From the NCBI GenBank assembly GCA_023230985.1, contig JALNWH010000061.1, positions 1 to 11,212 of the forward strand: a DNA stretch of 11,212 nt. The letters run 5' to 3'. The DNA comes from Bacillota bacterium (GTDB lineage Bacteria > Bacillota > Clostridia > Lutisporales > Lutisporaceae). Within the stretch, counting starts at the first letter, position 1; every line of letters starts with the position of its first letter. A program made the translations under genes and the position numbers. Below are positions 1 through 8,012 of the stretch, piece after piece. Below the pieces are notes generated by a model, which did not search any database, had not been told where the DNA came from, and worked only from the letters and a program-made list of their open reading frames with translations.

Positions 1-389
1 AAAGGTAATAAATACTGTTGTTTCTTAAATGCAAGAAAAATAAATAGTATTTGAATGAATCCTATTGTTGCAAAATAAACAACAGGACTCAACTTATTAA
101 CAGCAAAAAACTGAGTAAAGAAATTAAACAATGGTTCTTTGACTGTAAAATCGAATTTAAAATGCATTTCATTCAAAGCATATTTATAATTCTGTAAATA
201 TGCCGGGTAATCGACTCCAACATTAAAGCGTACTCCAACAAAAAAAGCAAAAATCAACAGAAATAGAACAGTGCTGATTGTGAATGAGACAGTCGATTTA
301 TTATGAACAATTGAATATCTGTAAGACAATTCTCCAAATAACATCATCAACACAATCATAGAGGAATACACAATAATACTCTGAGTCAT
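1..389 (-). CDS. EpsG-family polysaccharide polymerase (Wzy-like), N-terminal part, cut by window edge
   Basis: This frame was read by hand. It opens with ATG at 387-389, only 2 nt after the TAA of the upstream glycosyltransferase, and stays open for 129 codons to the window edge, so the C-terminus is missing. Hydrophobic segments lie at about residues 5-18, 36-53 and 102-121. Directly after the second comes GVRFNVGVDYPAYLQNY (residues 52-68), which matches the EpsG signature of an Arg, then a Val-Gly-x-Asp-Tyr stretch and a further Tyr. KEPLFNFFTQFF (84-95) also fits the family. EpsG proteins are multi-pass inner-membrane proteins thought to polymerise lipid-linked repeat units after Wzx flips them. 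As the last visible gene of the operon it would complete a Wzx/Wzy pathway. Family assignment is good; linkage specificity cannot be told. Confidence 0.8.
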   Translation of the reverse strand, partial: MTQSIIVYSSMIVLMMLFGELSYRYSIVHNKSTVSFTISTVLFLLIFAFFVGVRFNVGVDYPAYLQNYKYALNEMHFKFDFTVKEPLFNFFTQFFAVNKLSPVVYFATIGFIQILFIFLAFKKQQYLLP

Positions 390-391
390 AC

Positions 392-1480
392 TTAACTTAC
401 TTGATTAGTAATACTTTTAATAATGATCGATCTTACAATGTTTTGCCACGAATAATCAATTAGCGTTGATTTGACAGCCGTAGTTCGATAATGTTCTCTA
501 TAATTATAGGCTTTGACTAACGCTTCATAAAATGACGATGGATCATCATTGTGGAGCATTCCATTATCCTGAGATATCAACTCTCTGTTAGCAATAGTAT
601 TCGTGGCAATACAAACCAAACCTGACAGAACATATTCGAAAATCTTTGTGGGTGGTTGAAGTTGATAAAAATCAGTCATCGGTACATACGAAACACCAAA
701 ATTACATTTTTCAAATAGTGCTGTTGCATCTAAATGATTTAATTCACCATGTAGCTTTACAATATCATTCAATTTATTACCATATATCACAGAATTTATT
801 CGTAGAACATCGCTATTCGGTCCGTCTCCAACTATATCAAACGATATGTTAATTTTTTCTCTGTACTCCAAATAGAATTTAGCAAAACCCTCGATGCATT
901 GATGTAAGTTACGCCCATAAAAAGTTCCAATGTATAAAAAGTTCATACTTTGTAAATAATCTTTCTTTTCTTTTGATATTTCATCAGCACCAAGTGGTAA
1001 CCATACAATCTTATTTTCCTTGAGGTTTAATTTTTTAGCAAGCGGTAAGGACAGAATAAAAATTTTATGAAATAAGGAAGATTCTAATAGAATGATTTTA
1101 TTCTCAATAAATCTACTCAAAACCCTTTTTCTTACACTTCCAGTACGTATGTCCAGCCAACTATCTTGAGATTTACAAAAGAAAGTAAAAATTGACACCC
1201 CTATAAATTGTTTTATAATATATCTTTGATAATGCTTTTTTACGGATAGAAACACAAGAAGCATTTGAAGTCTATTGTGTAGTGCATTTTTAGCTTTTAC
1301 ATAATAGACAGCGGTTCCTTCCGGAGCTTCTACCTTGGGTTTACCACAATCCAAGCAAATCACTCCAACACTATCAAACCCTTCTTGAATCAGGTATTTA
1401 CAATAATAATAGTAACCAGCGGAATATCCAAACTGGTCAGGTATGACAAAAAGGACGTTTTTATAAATATTGCTTTCCAT
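392..1480 (-). CDS. Glycosyltransferase, GT4-type (GT-B fold)
   Basis: A cytoplasmic or membrane-peripheral enzyme that would transfer a sugar from a nucleotide donor to the growing lipid-linked repeat unit. The N-terminal acceptor half starts with a short beta strand and a Gly/Tyr-rich turn (DQFGYSAGYYYY, residues 15-26). WLDIRTGS (108-115) is a motif I associate with GT4 enzymes of this kind. The donor half has the strand FLYIGTFYGRN (181-191), FDIVGDGP (214-221), LHGEL (243-247) and the nucleotide-sugar loop PPTKIFEYVLSGLVCIATNT (276-295), where Glu282 corresponds to the second Glu of the GT4 EX7E motif. At 362 aa the length is normal. The ATG at 1480 lies inside the upstream propeller gene (20-nt overlap), suggesting coupled translation. 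Donor and acceptor are unknown. Confidence 0.85.
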   Translation of the reverse strand: MESNIYKNVLFVIPDQFGYSAGYYYYCKYLIQEGFDSVGVICLDCGKPKVEAPEGTAVYYVKAKNALHNRLQMLLVFLSVKKHYQRYIIKQFIGVSIFTFFCKSQDSWLDIRTGSVRKRVLSRFIENKIILLESSLFHKIFILSLPLAKKLNLKENKIVWLPLGADEISKEKKDYLQSMNFLYIGTFYGRNLHQCIEGFAKFYLEYREKINISFDIVGDGPNSDVLRINSVIYGNKLNDIVKLHGELNHLDATALFEKCNFGVSYVPMTDFYQLQPPTKIFEYVLSGLVCIATNTIANRELISQDNGMLHNDDPSSFYEALVKAYNYREHYRTTAVKSTLIDYSWQNIVRSIIIKSITNQVS

Positions 1481-2729
1481 GAGTAAAATCTATTATTTTT
1501 TCTATATCTACTTTAAATAATTTTCTCTTACCCGTATGGGCAGATTCAAAGAAAACATTATTGCTTTGGAGATTCAATTTCGGATGGAGATCAACCCTTC
1601 TTTCTCCTGAGTATTTTAAAGGCTGGTTAAAACCACCAATTGTTATTAATTGATCATGTGCCAAATCATAATAAATCAATTTTGAAAATCTTATTTTACC
1701 TGGATACGTGTCTGTAATTAAAAACTTTTTGCTCAAGGATAGCGTTGGATGTCCATCTGTTTTTGGTAAATCTGTAAAATAGTGGCTCTCTTTCGAATAA
1801 TCTTTCAACTTAAAATATCCTGTTTCATCTTCAATCTTACAAAAAGAAATAATTTCTTCATCATTTAACCAACACGAATGTGACGTCATTTCATCACCAT
1901 TTAAAATACACATATCACTCCCATCAGGATTTGCTGTAATCAATCGCATAAATCTTCCTTGCGATCCAACCCATCGATGCAAAAACATAAATCTTGACCC
2001 TGAGGGATTTATGTCAATATGATTTACCTTATGCTTGGCATTTGTCATGGTGGGTACCCATGATAGCTCTTTCAATTGTTCCAATGTAATAATTAATTGA
2101 ATATCATTGGTTTCAAGATCAATAAACCAGATGCCATCCTGTTCATCACTCGGTAACACAACATTCTTTTTGTTAAAATATCCATAATCGGGACGCATTG
2201 TTGCTAAGCGATCAAAATTAAGAGTTAATGCATATTTTCCGTTTTTTGAAAGGGCATAAATTGGTTTATTGTATTGATGAATTATTTCTCCACCGGTGTT
2301 CATTATTTTTGAATAATAACTATTTGAAGAGTTGTTGTAATCATTAAATATTATTCTATCAGTGTTATCCGGCATCCATTGTAGCATACAGCCTTGCTGC
2401 CAATTCCAAGCCTTAGTCTCTGCAACTTTAATGATAGTGCCATTTTCTCTTTTCAACATGATAGAAGCAGGTTCGTACAAACTACCTCTCACTTTTTCAT
2501 CTTTTACTTTCAAATAAATAATATCGCCGTTTTTGTTTTCTGGTGAGAGGTTATAATATCCAAAAAAACTAACCCCTTTTGAATCTACAGCAGAAATTTT
2601 TACATTCTCTGACAGCTTATAATTAGAAAATCTCCATTTTAAAAAATAACGACTAAAAAAATATCTTAAGTATCTAAGAATACGTCCTAAAATGGTGTTT
2701 TTGAGAATTGATTTGATGGTACTAATCAT
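1461..2729 (-). CDS. Beta-propeller protein, oligogalacturonate-lyase/TolB-like, of polysaccharide locus
   Basis: A 422-aa protein built of repeated beta-rich blades of the form 'NPSGSRFMFLHRW', 'LNDEEIISFCK' and 'LSKKFLITDTYP', as in TolB/WD40-like propellers. The first ~35 residues form a basic, aromatic segment (MISTIKSILKNTILGRIL, then LRYFFSRYFLKWRF) that may lie on the membrane; there is no signal peptide. FFGYYNLSP (55-63) opens the propeller. Histidines recur at blade turns: HKVNH (233-237), SHSCW (283-287), DGHP (325-328) and DLHP (380-383), and the last blade ends SAHTGKRKLFKVDIEKI. This recalls oligogalacturonate lyase (PL22), which uses several His to bind a metal. Similarity is judged by eye and lyase activity is not established. 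The gene overlaps the upstream glycosyltransferase by 8 nt and the downstream one by 20 nt, so it belongs to the operon. Confidence 0.6.
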   Translation of the reverse strand: MISTIKSILKNTILGRILRYLRYFFSRYFLKWRFSNYKLSENVKISAVDSKGVSFFGYYNLSPENKNGDIIYLKVKDEKVRGSLYEPASIMLKRENGTIIKVAETKAWNWQQGCMLQWMPDNTDRIIFNDYNNSSNSYYSKIMNTGGEIIHQYNKPIYALSKNGKYALTLNFDRLATMRPDYGYFNKKNVVLPSDEQDGIWFIDLETNDIQLIITLEQLKELSWVPTMTNAKHKVNHIDINPSGSRFMFLHRWVGSQGRFMRLITANPDGSDMCILNGDEMTSHSCWLNDEEIISFCKIEDETGYFKLKDYSKESHYFTDLPKTDGHPTLSLSKKFLITDTYPGKIRFSKLIYYDLAHDQLITIGGFNQPLKYSGERRVDLHPKLNLQSNNVFFESAHTGKRKLFKVDIEKIIDFTHGKQYL

Positions 2730-3876
2730 ACTGCTTAATCATTGTTTCAACCATGTTGCCATATACTTTCTCGATGGCATATTTATTAGATTCGAGGGAG
2801 GCGTTCACACACATTTGCTGATATAAATCAGTATCTTCTTTTAGCCTTATGACAGCATTGCTTACTTCATCCGCATTCATCTGAGTGATAAAACCGGTTT
2901 TGCCATTTTCTACTATCCAATTGTGTGTTTCGATTTGATTGCATATCACAGGTTTCCCAGCAGCAAAATATTCAATAACCTTTTGTGGTGGCGATATTTT
3001 ATATGCAGGAACATCCGGGTCTAAAAAACTTAAACATACATCTGAAAATTTTAATATTCCGGGAATCAAAGCCATATCAATTATCCCAAAGTTTACAATA
3101 TTCTTTTCTATTTGATTTATCTTTGCAAAATTCTGAATTTTCTCACTGAATTTAGAATCAGCTCCAGCAATAACTAATATAATTTTATCATCTTTCTCAG
3201 TCGTTATTCTTATAGTATCCATCATCAATTGAAAACCGCGATTTTCAGTAACCCAACCTGTATAAGTAATAATAAAATTTTCTTGTTCCTTTAATTGATG
3301 TAATTTTAAATGAAAATCAACAATCTCCGGACTATAAAATTTATTCAAATTTAAAGCATGAGGTACTTGGGAAACATTATGAACACCCTTTTTTGTTAAC
3401 AATTCAACAATTGGTTTTGAAACGACAAATACATGTTTAGATTTTTTTAATCCACTTAAATATAGGTGGTGCTTTATACGATTAATAATCATAACTACGC
3501 TTTTTTTAAGTAAATTATTTTTCACCTCACTTGTTCGAACTCCATATTGATGCACATATTGAAATACCGGTTTGTTAATCCACAGAGTAATTGGAGAAGT
3601 ATCGTCAAACATAAAAACTATATCTGAATCTTCATCATTGATAATTTTAGCTGCTTGCTTCCAATATTTTATATCGTTGATTAACGGAAGTGAGTATTGA
3701 TATTCCGTTTTAATCTCAACAACTTTATTATTTGGACATTTATTCCTAAATAACTCATAAACATCAGTTAGTATAACAGAGTTAAATTTTTGAGTTAAAA
3801 ATTCAACCATCTCCAAACGACACGCATTTCCGAGTGTGTCAGCATGAGTCGTTGTAAACAAGATTGTTAATGTCAT
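2722..3876 (-). CDS. Glycosyltransferase, GT4-type (GT-B fold)
   Basis: A 384-aa cytoplasmic glycosyltransferase. The N-terminal Rossmann-like half has TILFTTTHADTLGNACRLEMV (residues 4-24), an acceptor-side loop. VFVVSKPIVELLTKKGV (149-165) followed by VPHALNLNKFYSP (171-183) is the usual hinge of GT4 enzymes ('V..G.d...f.P'). The donor half shows ITYTGWVTENRGF (203-215), ILVIAGAD (233-240), VNFGII (261-266) and SPPQKVIEYFAAGKPVICN (295-313), with Glu302 at the position that contacts the nucleotide sugar. Its ATG (3876) shares ATGA with the TGA of the broken small membrane ORF upstream, and its TAG overlaps the next start by 8 nt. A candidate promoter lies 26-57 nt upstream of the start. Sugar specificity cannot be read from the sequence. 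Confidence 0.87.
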   Translation of the reverse strand: MTLTILFTTTHADTLGNACRLEMVEFLTQKFNSVILTDVYELFRNKCPNNKVVEIKTEYQYSLPLINDIKYWKQAAKIINDEDSDIVFMFDDTSPITLWINKPVFQYVHQYGVRTSEVKNNLLKKSVVMIINRIKHHLYLSGLKKSKHVFVVSKPIVELLTKKGVHNVSQVPHALNLNKFYSPEIVDFHLKLHQLKEQENFIITYTGWVTENRGFQLMMDTIRITTEKDDKIILVIAGADSKFSEKIQNFAKINQIEKNIVNFGIIDMALIPGILKFSDVCLSFLDPDVPAYKISPPQKVIEYFAAGKPVICNQIETHNWIVENGKTGFITQMNADEVSNAVIRLKEDTDLYQQMCVNASLESNKYAIEKVYGNMVETMIKQYD

Positions 3877-4102
3877 CTTCTAAATACGCCTTTAATAATA
3901 ACAAACATAAAAAACATCAAACTGAACAACAAAATCACACTTATTGATTCTACTATAATTACTTTTTTGTAGTTTAGTTGTATTTTTTGATATTCACCTT
4001 GATAATAGTTAAAGGCTGAATTTTTACAACTTGTATAATAGGTTCAATCGCGATAATTACAACTAAAATTATAATCAAGTATTTAAATTTTATACTCTTC
4101 AT
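3873..4102 (-). pseudogene. Small two-helix membrane protein gene, apparently frameshifted
   Basis: An ATG at 4102, 14 nt after the pyruvyl transferase stop, opens a 42-codon frame (stop 3974-3976) whose start MKSIKFKYLIIILVVIIAIE is a good membrane helix. The neighbouring frame is open from 4043 and ends at TGA 3873-3875, overlapping the next gene's start as ATGA. It has no ATG until 14 codons from its end and carries a second helix (VIIVESISVILLFSLMFFMF). Adding one A to the A5 run (4021-4025 on the minus strand) would join the two into about 76 aa: helix, a polar loop of roughly 20 residues (NSAFNYYQGEYQKIQLNYKK), helix, and basic tail GVFRR. This could be a real mutation, a sequencing error, or -1 slippage. 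Family not recognised. Confidence 0.5.
3902..3933 (-). promoter_or_regulatory. Candidate internal Bacteroidales-type promoter
   Basis: On the minus strand TTTG (3933-3930) is followed by exactly 20 nt and then TATGTTTG (3909-3902), matching the known Bacteroidales -33/-7 pattern (TTTG, 19-21 nt, TAnnTTTG). It lies 26-57 nt upstream of the glycosyltransferase start at 3876. It also falls within T-rich codons of the second helix of the small membrane ORF, so chance is possible. Confidence 0.35.
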
Positions 4103-4116
4103 TATTACATGATATT

Positions 4117-5184
4117 TTATTTTTTGAATGAATGCTGGATATACTCTATAGAGAATTTTTTCAAATGATAAAGATTTTTCTGTACCTTACTGAAATCAAT
4201 TTTCTGACTTGTCAGCTGCGTTAAATCAACTTCACTACAAGAAATGAATCTATGCTCTAATCCAATCATTTTTAAAATGTTTTTAATTCTAGAAACTCCA
4301 CCATGTTTATTGGGCACACATACAAAATTTTTCTCAAATATGAGTGCAAATAATAGGCAATGAAAGGAATCTGTTATTATAAATTCAGCTTGTAGAATGC
4401 CATATAGCCAATTTTCAACAGAATAAAATCTTAAACCACTTTTTCCAAATAGCTTCTTTTCGTTTCCGTAAAGATTGATAATATTTAGTTCTGATTTATT
4501 TTTTACATCTCTAAAAAAATCTGAAGTAGCTAATTTATCCTGAATAAGATGATATGCAATAAAGGAGTCTTTATTAAATTTCTTATGCTTCTTTATTATA
4601 CGCATATAATGATATTTCTCCAACAAGAGAACAGGGTCCAAAACACTTACAGCTTTTTTGTCAAATATTTTTTTACAAATACTGACACCATCATTTTCTC
4701 TTACCGAAACAGCATTAAACCTATGCAGTAGTTTTTGGAAAAAACCAATATCATGGACAGTTCCCTCCCATTTATCAATACCAAAGCTGGCAGCATAAGA
4801 CATTTTGATCTTAGAGTCTTGTGCAAAATCTAAAAAGTAATGACTTAAGTTTTCATTTGCCATGGATGCTCTCCATACTTGATCGCTACCCACATAAAAT
4901 CCTTCAAAATAATCATTCAAGACCTTTAAATCATCAAAATGGTAAAAAGGTTTTGTTAAATCAAAATATCGTTTTCTGAAACACTCGAATTGGATATTGT
5001 TGAAGATAAATGATTTTGTTCTATTTTTTAGTTTTTCAATCAGACCTATGGGCTTATTTGGCAATAAGTTAATTACTTCAGGCTGAACACCTAATTGTTT
5101 AAGGATTTGACATGATGCAAATGTCTGTAGTACTGCACCATAATTGTTGTTAGAAAAGTGATAAGTGAGAATGCCGATTTTCAT
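4117..5184 (-). CDS. Polysaccharide pyruvyl transferase family protein
   Basis: Enzymes of this family (PF04230) transfer pyruvate from phosphoenolpyruvate to a sugar, forming a ketal that adds negative charge to the polysaccharide; some members do other jobs. The 355-aa product has the hallmarks in order: MKIGILTYHFSNNNYGAVLQ (1-20), FYVGSDQVWR (96-105), MSYAASFG (128-135), AVSVRENDG (158-166), SVLDPVLLL (180-188) and the C-terminal-domain signature IITDSFHCLLFALIF (269-283), followed by GGVSRIKNILKMIGL (295-309). In the signature the residue after His is usually Gly, but here it is Cys276. The start is the only Met before NYGAVLQ. It begins 13 nt after the ThDP gene stop and ends 14 nt before the small membrane ORF. 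No Fe-S partner gene is adjacent. The exact acceptor is unknown. Confidence 0.85.
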   Translation of the reverse strand: MKIGILTYHFSNNNYGAVLQTFASCQILKQLGVQPEVINLLPNKPIGLIEKLKNRTKSFIFNNIQFECFRKRYFDLTKPFYHFDDLKVLNDYFEGFYVGSDQVWRASMANENLSHYFLDFAQDSKIKMSYAASFGIDKWEGTVHDIGFFQKLLHRFNAVSVRENDGVSICKKIFDKKAVSVLDPVLLLEKYHYMRIIKKHKKFNKDSFIAYHLIQDKLATSDFFRDVKNKSELNIINLYGNEKKLFGKSGLRFYSVENWLYGILQAEFIITDSFHCLLFALIFEKNFVCVPNKHGGVSRIKNILKMIGLEHRFISCSEVDLTQLTSQKIDFSKVQKNLYHLKKFSIEYIQHSFKK

Positions 5185-5197
5185 AATACCAAAATAT

Positions 5198-6940
5198 CTA
5201 TCGTTTGAGTATTTTCTTCACGGTTTTTATACCTTTATTACCTAATAGCTGCTTGGCAATATCCATAACTTGAGTACTTGTACTGACCTCTAAAGAGGTT
5301 ATCATCTCTAAAGCTTTGCTTTCATCTTCACTTGTGGTGAACACTTCAAACATCATAGGTTTGTCTGTTAATTCCGGATGTATAAACCTTTCATATAACT
5401 CTTCAAATTCTTCTTTATTAGAAGCGCTAACATATTCAAAACCTAAATTCTGACAATAATTTTTAACTAATTCCGGAGATTTGTTACCGAAATGACCTGC
5501 TGCTGCAATAAACTCATCGGCTTCATCACCAAATTGAGCAGCTTTATGATTAAACTGCCTAAATTCGGTTCCTTTTCCATTATTAACTAACAGTATCCGT
5601 AGATTATTACCAACATGTCTATTCCCTATTACATTCATATCGTAGAAAAAAGCTAAATCACCAACTATACCGAAGAAAAGTTTATTTTTATCTGCTAATG
5701 ATGCGCCTACAAGCGATGATACAATACCATCAATACCAAATCCCCCAACGTTGGATGCTGAAGTGACTCCTTTAGGAAGATCAAAAAAATTCCATGTTCT
5801 TAAACTATTTAAAATTCCAAAATGAATGGTACTGTTTGCTGGAATGCGATGTGCCAGTTTGGAAGCTAACCATACATTTGAAAATGGAACTTCAGAAACT
5901 TTAGTTCTTGTTTCTTCCAGTTGTTGCTTACAAAGGAGTAAATAATCATCTTTTAAATCTTTGTCTTGATGTGTGTAGTTTTTGAAGAAAACCTCCTCCG
6001 GCATTTCAAATACATATTTGAGTTTTTTAAATGTATCTCTTATCTCACCGTCCTCATTCACCCGCCATACCACCTTTCCACCTAAGCCAAGAGTCGAATA
6101 ATCACCGGACACTTCGCCTATATGAATCAATAAGTCTGGAGTAATGCCAGTCTTATCTAACAAACGTTGACCTGTAATAAGAGAATAAACAACCTTATAC
6201 TTACCATAATAGCCACTGGTATGATCGCAAAACACAACTGCATTATTAGCAGCACAAAACTCATCAATAGATTGTGTTAAACTTTTATTCATTGTATGGT
6301 GTGAACCAACAAAAATAGCTATTTTTCCATCAGGCAAATCCGGAAATATGCTTGATTGAGTAATTCTGTGTATGACACGATAAGTAGGTAATTCTTTAGC
6401 ATCATAATTATTACTATACCCTGTTGCTAAATTAATATGTACCGGACCACCCCCTCTTCTAAATAGTTCTAAAATTGCTCTGTTTGCCTTCATCTCGCAA
6501 TCCCATAAATCAGTCTGGTCTTTGATTAGTTGCAAGTAAGTGCTATAAATGACTGTATCATTAGGTTTTACACTTCTATCAGTCACTTGCGCTATATGAT
6601 GGCCTACACTCGAAATATCTTGAGTGGATGTAATAGTCAAAATTGGAAGTTTTCTATAAAATGCTTCCGTTAAACCCGGAAAATAATTGCGTGCAGCTGT
6701 AGCTCCTGTACAACTTAAAACTACAGGTTCTCCAGTTTCGGCAGATAATCCACATGCAATATAGGCAGCAGATCTTTCATCTACTGAAGAGTATATTTCA
6801 AAGAACGAGTCTTTTTTCGCACTTATAACAAATGTTATATTTGTGGCGCCTGGTGATGCAATAATTTTTCTTATACCGTGCTCTTTTAGTAATGAAATTA
6901 CTATTTGCACATTTTTTTCGTCTGTATAATGAAATGCCAT
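5198..6940 (-). CDS. MenD-like thiamine diphosphate-dependent enzyme of the polysaccharide locus
   Basis: The 580-aa product has the three-domain layout of ThDP decarboxylases/carboligases. The PYR domain (about 1-180) carries SPGATN (29-34), the catalytic-type Glu55 in VDERSAAYIACGLS and CTGATAARNYFPGLTEA (77-93). A central domain (about 190-330) follows. The PP domain (from about 355) has NVGGFGIDGIVSS (397-409) and the ThDP/Mg motif GDLAFFYDMN (427-436) with VNNGKGTEF (452-460). MenD proteins have equivalent 'GASGIDG', 'GDLS..YDLN' and 'NNGG..F' motifs, so MenD is the closest relative I recognise. It is unlikely to make menaquinone here, because other men genes are absent and it sits between a sugar SDR and a pyruvyl transferase. 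I infer decarboxylation or carboligation of a 2-oxo acid during synthesis of an unusual sugar or substituent. The tail GIKTVKKILKR is strongly basic. Confidence 0.8.
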   Translation of the reverse strand: MAFHYTDEKNVQIVISLLKEHGIRKIIASPGATNITFVISAKKDSFFEIYSSVDERSAAYIACGLSAETGEPVVLSCTGATAARNYFPGLTEAFYRKLPILTITSTQDISSVGHHIAQVTDRSVKPNDTVIYSTYLQLIKDQTDLWDCEMKANRAILELFRRGGGPVHINLATGYSNNYDAKELPTYRVIHRITQSSIFPDLPDGKIAIFVGSHHTMNKSLTQSIDEFCAANNAVVFCDHTSGYYGKYKVVYSLITGQRLLDKTGITPDLLIHIGEVSGDYSTLGLGGKVVWRVNEDGEIRDTFKKLKYVFEMPEEVFFKNYTHQDKDLKDDYLLLCKQQLEETRTKVSEVPFSNVWLASKLAHRIPANSTIHFGILNSLRTWNFFDLPKGVTSASNVGGFGIDGIVSSLVGASLADKNKLFFGIVGDLAFFYDMNVIGNRHVGNNLRILLVNNGKGTEFRQFNHKAAQFGDEADEFIAAAGHFGNKSPELVKNYCQNLGFEYVSASNKEEFEELYERFIHPELTDKPMMFEVFTTSEDESKALEMITSLEVSTSTQVMDIAKQLLGNKGIKTVKKILKR

Positions 6941-6952
6941 AATTGTATGTTT

Positions 6953-8011
6953 TTAACTGATTACAAATCTATAAAGAAAGTATTTGAGTTTTTGCTTTAT
7001 TCCCGTTATTTCTGATAGTTTAGCTACTTCTTTAGTGATTTTATCTTTTAATGCCTCGGCTTTCCAGTTTATATTTTTGAATTGCGGTTGCTCTAAGAAG
7101 TTTGCTAAACACATCGTTAATCGGTCTTTACTGTCTCCAAAATTATCAACATCTATAAATTTATCAATTTTGGAATTATCGAAAACCCTGTCATACATCC
7201 TATCATAATTGATTTGGTATTTTGCACTGTGAAGTTTGTGAAAATCATCTATATTTATATATTGAATTTTGGGATGGTTTTCTGACAAAATTCCTATAGC
7301 ATTTAAATAAGTATCCAATACTTCACTCCACATAATTGGTTTAGGTGTAGTAATATGAAATATCTCACCAAACGCCTTTGTGTCTCCTATCAACGATGCA
7401 ATACCTTTAGCCACATCTAAGCCGTGAGTCATCGTGGTCATTTTTTGAGCTATGTCAGATGAAAAGACGATTGTTCTACCTCTTAGTGCTCTGTATAGCC
7501 AATCCTCCTTCTCTAGAGTTCCAAGCTGTAATCGGTAATCACCAAAAGTGATATATGGTCTAACTATAGTCCAATTAGATTTACCTGAATTAATCAATAG
7601 ATTCTCTTGTCTTGCTTTAGTCAGTGAGTACTCATCAGTTCTCAAAAAATCATAGTCCTTACTCTGATCCAATAATCTGGGAGAAGTTTCTTTTAAAGGT
7701 TCGCCAGATTCTGCATATACGCGTGATGAACTTAAAAACACATATTGATTAGTAGCGTTCAAAAGAGGAGTTATGCGTTCTTGGAATTCAGATGTTTTAT
7801 AAACCATGAAATCTATAATTACATCCCAATGTTTTGAAATAACTGAATAAAAAAACTCTTCATCTTTTGCATTGCCTTGCACATATTTAACACTTCCTTT
7901 TGCTTCTCTTTTTAATCGTGTTGTTACTACTATATTATTTTCACTACTCGATAGTTGATCTACCAAGTAATTACCCATTACCCCAGTTCCTCCGAATATC
8001 AAAATATCCAT
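6953..8011 (-). CDS. NAD(P)-dependent epimerase/dehydratase-like extended SDR
   Basis: A cytoplasmic extended short-chain dehydrogenase that probably acts on a nucleotide sugar. The N-terminal Rossmann domain has MDILIFGGTGVMGNYL with the cofactor glycine motif GGTGVMG (7-13). FLSSSRVYAES (92-102) supplies the catalytic Ser region and YSLTK (128-132) the catalytic Tyr128 and Lys132. The substrate-side motif RPYITFGDYR (151-160) follows. The C-terminal third (about 200-352) is the variable substrate domain and ends in a basic, aromatic tail (GIKQKLKYFLYRFVIS). At 352 aa the length is normal. It starts 2 nt after the flippase stop and ends 12 nt before the ThDP enzyme, so the two probably act in one pathway. 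Whether it is an epimerase, dehydratase or reductase cannot be decided from motifs. Confidence 0.85.
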   Translation of the reverse strand: MDILIFGGTGVMGNYLVDQLSSSENNIVVTTRLKREAKGSVKYVQGNAKDEEFFYSVISKHWDVIIDFMVYKTSEFQERITPLLNATNQYVFLSSSRVYAESGEPLKETSPRLLDQSKDYDFLRTDEYSLTKARQENLLINSGKSNWTIVRPYITFGDYRLQLGTLEKEDWLYRALRGRTIVFSSDIAQKMTTMTHGLDVAKGIASLIGDTKAFGEIFHITTPKPIMWSEVLDTYLNAIGILSENHPKIQYINIDDFHKLHSAKYQINYDRMYDRVFDNSKIDKFIDVDNFGDSKDRLTMCLANFLEQPQFKNINWKAEALKDKITKEVAKLSEITGIKQKLKYFLYRFVIS

Positions 8012-8012
8012 T

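Noticed and set aside
646..852. Plus-strand open frame of 68 codons, and similar ones at 4549-4731, 6984-7208 and 8721-8948
   Set aside because: Each lies antisense inside a well-supported minus-strand gene and has no recognisable motif.
5198..6940. True menaquinone MenD or acetolactate synthase
   Set aside because: Sequence around SPGATN and GDLAFFYDMN is MenD-like, but the context is polysaccharide synthesis and no other men or ilv genes are nearby, so the narrow name is not justified.
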